From positions 61,516,855-61,580,854 of the forward strand of contig OX421967.1 of the NCBI GenBank assembly GCA_949128115.1: a stretch of DNA of 64,000 bases. The letters run 5' to 3'. Under the pieces are notes generated by a model, which did not search any database, was not told the origin of the DNA, and saw nothing but the letters and a program-made list of their open reading frames with translations. The DNA is from Anaspis maculata. Taxonomy: Eukaryota > Arthropoda > Insecta > Coleoptera > Scraptiidae. Position numbers and translations under genes: made by a program. Shown here one piece after another: positions 57,960 to 64,000 of this stretch. Every line of letters starts with the position of its first letter. Positions within the stretch are counted from its first letter, which is position 1.

Positions 57960-59070
57960 TTCGCATATTACCAAATTGTACATTTATACACATACATATT
58001 GCACATTCACCATTTTATGACAGCTGACAGCTCTAGCGGACATGAGAAAATTGCAGCACTTGCAAGTTTACTCAGAGAACTTTCCATAAAAGTATAGGTA
58101 CGTCCATACCTTTAACTTTACTGTGCTTTTATTATTTTCATTCAGGATCCTATTAGCTGTATTGGCATTCCCAAAACTATCGTAAAAATCTACACTTTGC
58201 TGATCAGATGGCGAACAAAGTTTTTTCTATAAAAAACCTATCCATCAACATATAAAAAGCTCGCAACGTGCAGGTTATGGTGGTCTTCAATCGGACGCAT
58301 CGGTGCCAAAAATTGGAAGTTGACGAAAATCTCCACACATACAGTTATTGATTGGTTGATGGTCGCCCAAAAGTTTTTAATTTCCTCACCGCGCGCCGTT
58401 GATAATGACGGATTATGACGAAACGCGAAGCAGAGAGAGGGGTGACGTTATCGGTAATAACCATACATATACAACGCGTTTGGCGTATTGGCCCTAATCA
58501 ATTCCCGGGCATGTATTATTAATTTAATTTTATATGACAGGGAAATTACGGAATTCAATTTAATACCTGAGAGCGATAATACGTGAATTATTGGAGTACG
58601 TATGCACGAGCGCCGGCTATCGATCCGAGCTGTTGTTGTAGTAGAATTTTATAGCGGGCAACTGTAGGTGAGTTTTGCCTTCTTTTGTAAAAGGGATTCG
58701 AACAGGAAAAAAATAATGAAAGATTTCTGTACAGTACGGAGGAATGCCGGCTTTACTCCACCCCTGGCGCACAGCATGCTGCCGCACAACCCTTTTCTGC
58801 TAGCTGCTGCCGCCGACCGCCCCCCCGACCGTCCCTCGGTCCCTCGGAATAGTTTCGGTGTATCATTTGATGTAATTAGAAAATCTGGCCACCGCAACGC
58901 AGGGGATTGTTTCGCAGTGGTGGCGGTTGCCCGAGGGCGGCGAGGGGCCGAGGGACCGAGCACTAATACACACGCCGCTTCCAGCAGCCAGCAGATTTGA
59001 TTATCACTGATGCCGTTATGATTACCGCGGCCGGGTTCCTCTCTCTTTCTATGTACGTACAGGCGGCGCT
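57960..59070. other. Unique island; no gene recognised
   Basis: AT-rich to 58300, then CpG-containing. Overlapping frames at 58649-59113 (minus, 154 codons) and 58668-59000 (plus, 110 codons) compete over the same GC-rich DNA and carry no domain. A donor-like GTAG|GTGAGTTTT at 58664 (plus) has no convincing exon upstream. Confidence 0.55.
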
Positions 59071-59074
59071 GGAA

Positions 59075-62000
59075 TTTTTGACAGTCGCTGGGCATCCGTA
59101 CCAGGCTTGCCAACTATCGGAACTTGGTCACCGAAAGCCGTACTTCAAATGCGATCGTTTTGATGTAACAAACTTTAGTCGGTATTTATAAGGAGGACTA
59201 GCTGTCACAGGCGCCGTCAATCTGAGAAAATGATCTTTCTTTGTACACATAGGCGGCGTAGGAATTTTTGACAGTCGTGAAGCAACCGTACCAGTTTTGC
59301 CAACTATCAAAACTTGGTCACCAAAAGCCGTACTTCAAATGCAATCGTAATCAGTGTGACGTAATTCCGTCGATATTTATAAGCAGGACTAGCTGTCACC
59401 GGCGCCGTCAATCTGAGAAAATTGTATTTCTTTGTACGTATAGGCGGCGTAGGAATTTTTGACAGTCGTGAAGCAACCGTACCAGTTTTGCCAACTATCA
59501 AAACTTGGTCACCAAAAGCCGTACTTCAAATGCAATCGTATTTAGTGTGACGTAATTTCGTCGGTATTTATAAGCAGGACTAGCTGTCACCGGCGCCGTC
59601 AATCTGAAAAAATTGTATTTTTTTGTACGTATAGGCAGCGCTGGGAATTTTGACAGGCGCAGGGCATCCGTATCAGGCTTGCCAACTATCAAAACTTGGT
59701 CACCAGAAGCCGTACTTTAAATGAAATCGTATTTGGTGTAACGTGCTTTCGTCGGTATTTATAAGCAGGACTAGCTGTCACAGGCGCCGTCAATCTGAGA
59801 AAATCATCTTTCTTTGTACACATAGGCGGCGTAGGAATTTTTGACAGTCGTAGAGCAACCGTACCAGTTTTGCCAACTATCAAAACTTGGTCACCAAAAG
59901 CCGTACTTCAAATGCAATCGTATTTAGTGTAACGTAATTTCGTCGCTATTTATAAGCAGGACTAGCTGTCACCGGCGCCGTCAATCTGAGAAAATTAAAT
60001 ATCTTTGTACATATAGGCGGCGCAGGACATTTTGACAGCTGCAAAGCATCCGTACCAGTCTTGCCAACTATCAAGACGTGGTCACCAAAAGCCGTACTTC
60101 AGATGCAATCGTATTTGGTGTTACATACTTTCGTCGGTATTTATAAGGAGGACTAGCTGTCACAGGCACGGTCAATCTGAGAATATGATTTTTCTTTGTA
60201 CACATAGGCGGCGTAGGAATTTTTGACAGTCGTAGAGCAACCGTACCAGTTTTGCGAACTATCAAAACTTGGTCACCAAAAGCCGTGCTCCAAATGCAAT
60301 CGTATTCAGTGTGACGTAATTTTGTCGGTATTTATAAGCAGGACTAGCTGTCACCGGCGCCGTCAATCTGAGAAAATTGTATTTTTTTGTACGTATAGGC
60401 AGCGCTGGGATTTTCAACAGGCGCAGGGCATCCGTACCAGGCTTGTCAACTATCGAAACTGAGTCACCAAAAGCCGTAATTCAGATGCAATCGTATTTGG
60501 TGTAGCGTACTTTCGTCGATATTTATAAGGACGACTTGCTGTTACAGGCGCGGTCAATCTGAGAAAATGGTCTTTCTTTGTACACATAGGCGGCGCAAAT
60601 ATTTCTGACAGTCACAGACCATCCGTACCAGTCTTGCCAACTATCAAAGCTTGGTCACCAGAAGCCGTACTTCAGATGCAATCGTATTTGGTGTAACGTA
60701 CTTTCGTCGGTATTTATAAGGAGGACTAGCTGTCACAGGCACGGTCAATCTGAGAAAATGATCTTTCTTTGTACACATAGGCGGCTAGGAATTTTTGACA
60801 GTCGTAGAGCAACCGTACCAGTTTTGCCAACTATAAAAACTTGGTCACCAAAAGCCGTACTTCAAATGCAATCGTACTTAGTGTGACGTAATTTCGTCGG
60901 TATTTATAAGCAGAACTAGCGGTCATTGGCGCCGTCAATTTGAGTAAATTGTATTTTTTTGTACGTATAGGCAGCGTTGGGATTTTTGGCAGGCGCATGG
61001 CATCCGTACCAGGCTTGCCAACTATCGAAACTTGGTCACCAAAAGCCGTACTTCAAATGCAATCGTATTTGGTGTAACGTACTTTTATCGGTATTTATAA
61101 GGAGGACTAGCTGTCACAGGCGCCGTCAATCTGAAAAAATGATCTTTCTTTGTACACATAGGCGTCGTAGGAATTTTTGACAGTCGTAGAGCAACCGTAC
61201 CAGTTTTGCCAACTATCAAAACTTGGTCACCAAAAGCCGTAATTCAAATGCAATCGTATTAAGTGTGACGTAATTTCGTCGGTATTTATGAACAGGACTA
61301 GCTGTCACCGGCGCTGTCAATCTGAGAGAATTGTATTTTTTTGTACGTATAGGCAGCGCTGTGATTTTTGACAGGCGCAGGGCATCCGTACCAGGCTTGC
61401 CAACTATCGAAACTTGGTCACCAAAAGCCGTACTTCAGATGTAATCGTATTTGGTGTAACGTACTTTTGTCGGTATTTATGAGGAGGACTCGCTGTCACA
61501 GGCGCCGTCAATCTGAGAAAATGATCTTTCTTTGTACACATAGGCGGCTAGGAATTTTTGACAGTCGTAGAGCAACCGTACCAGTTTTGCCAACTATAAA
61601 AACTTGGTCACCAAAAGCCGTACTTCAAATGCAATCGTACTTAGTGTGACGTAATTTCGTCGGTATTTATAAGCAGAACCAGCGGTCATTGGCGCCGTCA
61701 ATTTGAGTAAATTGTATTTTTTTGTACGTATAGGCAGCGTTGGGATTTTTGGCAGGCGCATGGCATCCGTACCAGGCTTGCCAACTATCGAAACTTGGTC
61801 ACCAAAAGCCGTACTTCAAATGCAATCGTATTTGGTGTAACGTACTTTTATCGGTATTTATAAGGAGGACTAGCTGTCACAGGCGCCGTCAATCTGAAAA
61901 AATGATCTTTCTTTGTACACATAGGCGTCGTAGGAATTTTTGACAGTCGTAGAGCAACCGTACCAGTTTTGCCAACTATCAAAACTTGGTCATCAAAAGC

Positions 62001-62845
62001 CGTACTTCAAATGCAATCGTATTCGGTGTAACGTACTTTCGTCGGTATTGAAAAGCAAGACTAGCTGTCACCGGGGCCGTCAAGCTGTGAAAATTCTCGT
62101 TCTTTGTAGGCATCGTATGCGCTGGGTTTTTGGAAAGTCGCAGAGCATCCGTACCAGTCTTGCCAACTATCAAAATGTGGTCACCAGAAGCCGTACTCCA
62201 AATTCAATTGTATTTGGTGTAACGTACTCTCGTCGGTATTTATAAGCAGGACTAGCTGTCACCGGCGCCGTCAATCTGAGAAAATTGTATTTTTTTGTAC
62301 GTATAGGCGGCGCAGGATATTTTGACAGTCGTAAAGCACCCGCATCAGGTTTGCCAACTATCGAAACTTGGTCATCAGAAGCAGTACTTCAGATGCAATC
62401 GTATTTTGTGTGACGTACTTTCGTCGGTATTTATAAAGAGGACTAGCTGTCACAGGCGCGGGTAATCTGAGAAAATGATTTTTCTTTGTACACATAGGTG
62501 GCGCTGGAATTTTTGACAGATGCAGAGCATCCGAACCAGTCCTGTCAACTATTAAAGCGTGATCACCCAAAACCGTAGTTCAAATGCAATCGTATTTGGT
62601 TACGTACTTCCGTCGGTATTTATAAGTAGGATTAGCTTTCACCGGCGCCGTCAGGCTGTGAAAATTCTCTTTTTTGTACGCATAGATTGCGCTGAAATTT
62701 TTGACAGCCCCAGAGCATCCGTACCAGTCTTGCCAACTATCGAAGCTTGGTCACCAAAAGCCGTACCCCAAATGCAATCGTATTTGGTTCAACGTGCTTT
62801 CGTCGGTATTTATGAGCAGGACTAGCTGTCACAGGTGCCGTTAAC
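59075..62845 (+). repeat. 191-bp satellite, about 20 copies
   Basis: Every unit carries GGAATTTTTGACAG, CAACCGTACCAG or CATCCGTACCAG, TTGCCAACTATC, CTTGGTCACCAAAAGCCGTA, CGTCGGTATTTATAAG, GACTAGCTGTCAC and GCGCCGTCAATCTGAGAAAA. The 191-bp step repeats regularly (e.g. 59307, 59498, 59689). Two main unit types differ in CACATAGGCGGCGTAGG against CGTATAGGCAGCGCTGG and alternate over much of the array. Small open frames of 60-101 codons on both strands are repeat-encoded. Units decay after 62.1 kb. Confidence 0.95.
60781..62000 (+). repeat. 763-bp higher-order repeat within the 191-bp satellite
   Basis: 60781 and 61544 start the same variant (GCGGCTAGGAATTTTTG, one GGC shorter than usual). The 67-codon frames at 60977-61180 and 61740-61943 encode identical peptides. 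Four monomers were therefore duplicated together recently. Confidence 0.9.
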
Positions 62846-62849
62846 CTTA

Positions 62850-63850
62850 GAAAATCACCCAACAGCAGAGCTAGAACTACTAGCTATTGAACTGCTAGCG
62901 ATCGTACTTTGTGTGAAGAACTTTCGTCCGTACTTATATGACAGGAGATTGGAAATCGTCGCGATTAGTGGTATTGGATAACGTGTGTGCTCCTCACTAA
63001 TTTAACGAGTTTTCGACTACGCGCGATAACAAACAGCGGGATAAAGATAAAAGCAAGGTGCAATGTTTGTCGTAGTGCTAGCTCTGCACACAAAGTTTCT
63101 TTCAGTTTTGCCAACTACATTAATGTAATTCCCCTATAATAGCCGGGATAATCTCCATCGCGTTTAGAGGGAGATGACCACTTTATTCACACACACACAC
63201 ACTCACACACGCATATACGGACTTTTAAGGGTTGCGCGTGTCCTCCCTTTGTGCCGGCGTTCCGGCATTGTGCTCGGCGCGCACAAAAAGGATTACGCTG
63301 ATTGTGGCATGCCAAATTGGATTAGATCTGTTGTAGTGGCGGCGGTGCACAAACGCGTGGGAACTTTTTATTTATTGGCAATCCTGCAAGAATGCTCCGC
63401 GACGCCGTCGTACTGTTTCGCGCAGTTCCGGCGCTCTTCTCTCGGTTTTTAATTAAAAACCTCCAGGGCTGGCCCAAAGAAAATATTTTTTTGTCTCTCG
63501 CCCAATTAAGTTGGCACTTATTATTCCGGCGAGTGAACCTGCAGCTGGTGTCTTTCTTTCCCCGTCCCCGTGCACGGCGCCCCCGCGCGCCGGCAGAGAC
63601 CTCTCTATATTGCCGTTGATGTCATTATTTCTCCATTTCGCTTTTAATTAATTCAAGGTCGTGCGCGGCACATCCAGGTGCCGGGGCGAGGCGGACGGCG
63701 GCGGCGCGGCGAGAAACGAAAGAAGGAAACCCACGCAAAGTTTTCTTTTTATTCGGTGCTTTCGCGGTTTTTTTGCCTTTTTTGCATGCCGCAGTTTTTG
63801 TTCCAATTCTTCCGGCTGCAAGTGGTTGATGAGAGAAAGGTCCGAGGCAG
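62850..63850. other. Unique island; no gene recognised
   Basis: A last decayed piece of the 191-bp unit may reach about 62945. The rest is CpG-containing DNA with TTTTTAATTAAAAAC near 63447 and CTTTTAATTAATTC near 63642. Frames at 63174-63452, 63392-63619 and 63661-63858 show no domain. Confidence 0.55.
63187..63211. repeat. (CA)n microsatellite
   Basis: A run of CA dinucleotides with one CT interruption. Confidence 0.95.
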
Positions 63851-63852
63851 CT

Positions 63853-64000
63853 CGTTGAGTTGAAAACGAGAAGGCCTTACGTTGGGCGGCGTCAAATCAG
63901 TACGTAAAGGAGAAATTTGGAAGCGGTTGGTTACAGTACAGTCTTTGAAAGCCCGCTGAGTTGAGAACGAGAAAGCCCCACGTTGGGGGCGCCAAATAAT
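63853..64000 (-). other. 101-bp tandem pair ending in a tRNA-Lys 3'-end-like sequence (candidate primer-binding site)
   Basis: CGTTGAGTTGAAAACGAGAA at 63853 and CGCTGAGTTGAGAACGAGAA at 63954 start two similar segments. The second continues GCCCCACGTTGGGGGCGCCA (63975-63994), which is the 3' end of insect tRNA-Lys as I remember it with two extra G. On the minus strand this would read TGGCGCC..., the usual Gypsy or retroviral Lys primer site, placed just inside an LTR that would lie right of the window. No tRNA cloverleaf is present, so it is not a tRNA gene. The first segment carries a diverged version. Confidence 0.4.

Noticed and set aside
58649..59113. 154-codon minus and 110-codon plus frames overlapping in CpG-rich DNA
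   Set aside because: They compete on opposite strands and both reflect GC-rich composition; no recognisable motif.
59307..62173. Regular 64-67-codon frames on both strands every 191 bp
   Set aside because: They are the same satellite monomer translated repeatedly, with both strands open, and not a repeated gene.
63853..63994. tRNA-Lys gene or pseudogene
   Set aside because: Only the 3' acceptor and part of a T-arm-like stretch match; no D or anticodon arm can be drawn upstream.
1..64000. CRISPR array, given the many short regular repeats
   Set aside because: The repeats are head-to-tail with no unique spacers, and the DNA is eukaryotic.

Overview
This is eukaryotic, almost certainly arthropod (most likely insect) DNA, dominated by tandem repeats. 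Pointers: spliced exons with canonical GT/AG signals, decayed Ty3/Gypsy-type LTR retrotransposon pieces throughout, a tRNA-Lys-3'-end-like primer site at the right edge, and islands of CpG-rich, TTAATTA-rich non-coding DNA typical of insect introns and intergenic DNA. There is no bacterial-style coding; nearly all long open frames are by-products of stop-poor repeats. I cannot name the species.

The one convincing cellular gene is on the minus strand at the left end. An exon at 5619-5478 and one at 1297-1230 are flanked by good splice sites and join in phase across a 4,180-bp intron. Together they encode a Cys/Trp-rich segment of a probable secreted arthropod protein, resembling (from memory) the DUF7044-type domain. 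The intron between them is filled by a satellite that reverses orientation half way. Further 3' exons lie left of the window; I found no 5' exon to the right.

Layout: 1-1130, a 246-bp satellite. 1550-5450, a 160/320-bp satellite inverted at about 3300. 5690-10261, 12411-17470, 19200-24070, 25490-30470, 45900-51530 and 53800-57230, an extremely AGCT-rich satellite superfamily (253-, 340-, 515-bp and 2.65-kb periods) whose orientation flips on either side of several unique islands. 31220-32985, a 440-bp repeat derived from a retrotransposon RNase H segment. 35040-44335, a three-part palindrome: a 20-bp minisatellite, a 190-bp satellite, then the same minisatellite inverted. 53120-53790, a 254-bp repeat. 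59075-62845, a 191-bp satellite with a 763-bp higher-order repeat. The unique islands are at about 10.3-11.0, 17.8-19.2, 24.1-25.5, 30.5-31.2, 33.0-34.9, 44.3-45.9, 51.7-52.9, 58.0-59.1 and 62.9-63.9 kb.

Gypsy remnants (gag, RT, RNase H, integrase, a short LTR) sit mostly at satellite/unique boundaries. The main theme is large inverted satellite arrays around unique islands, inside at least one intron. That would make long hairpins in any read-through transcript, and retroelement fragments appear to have seeded some of the satellites.
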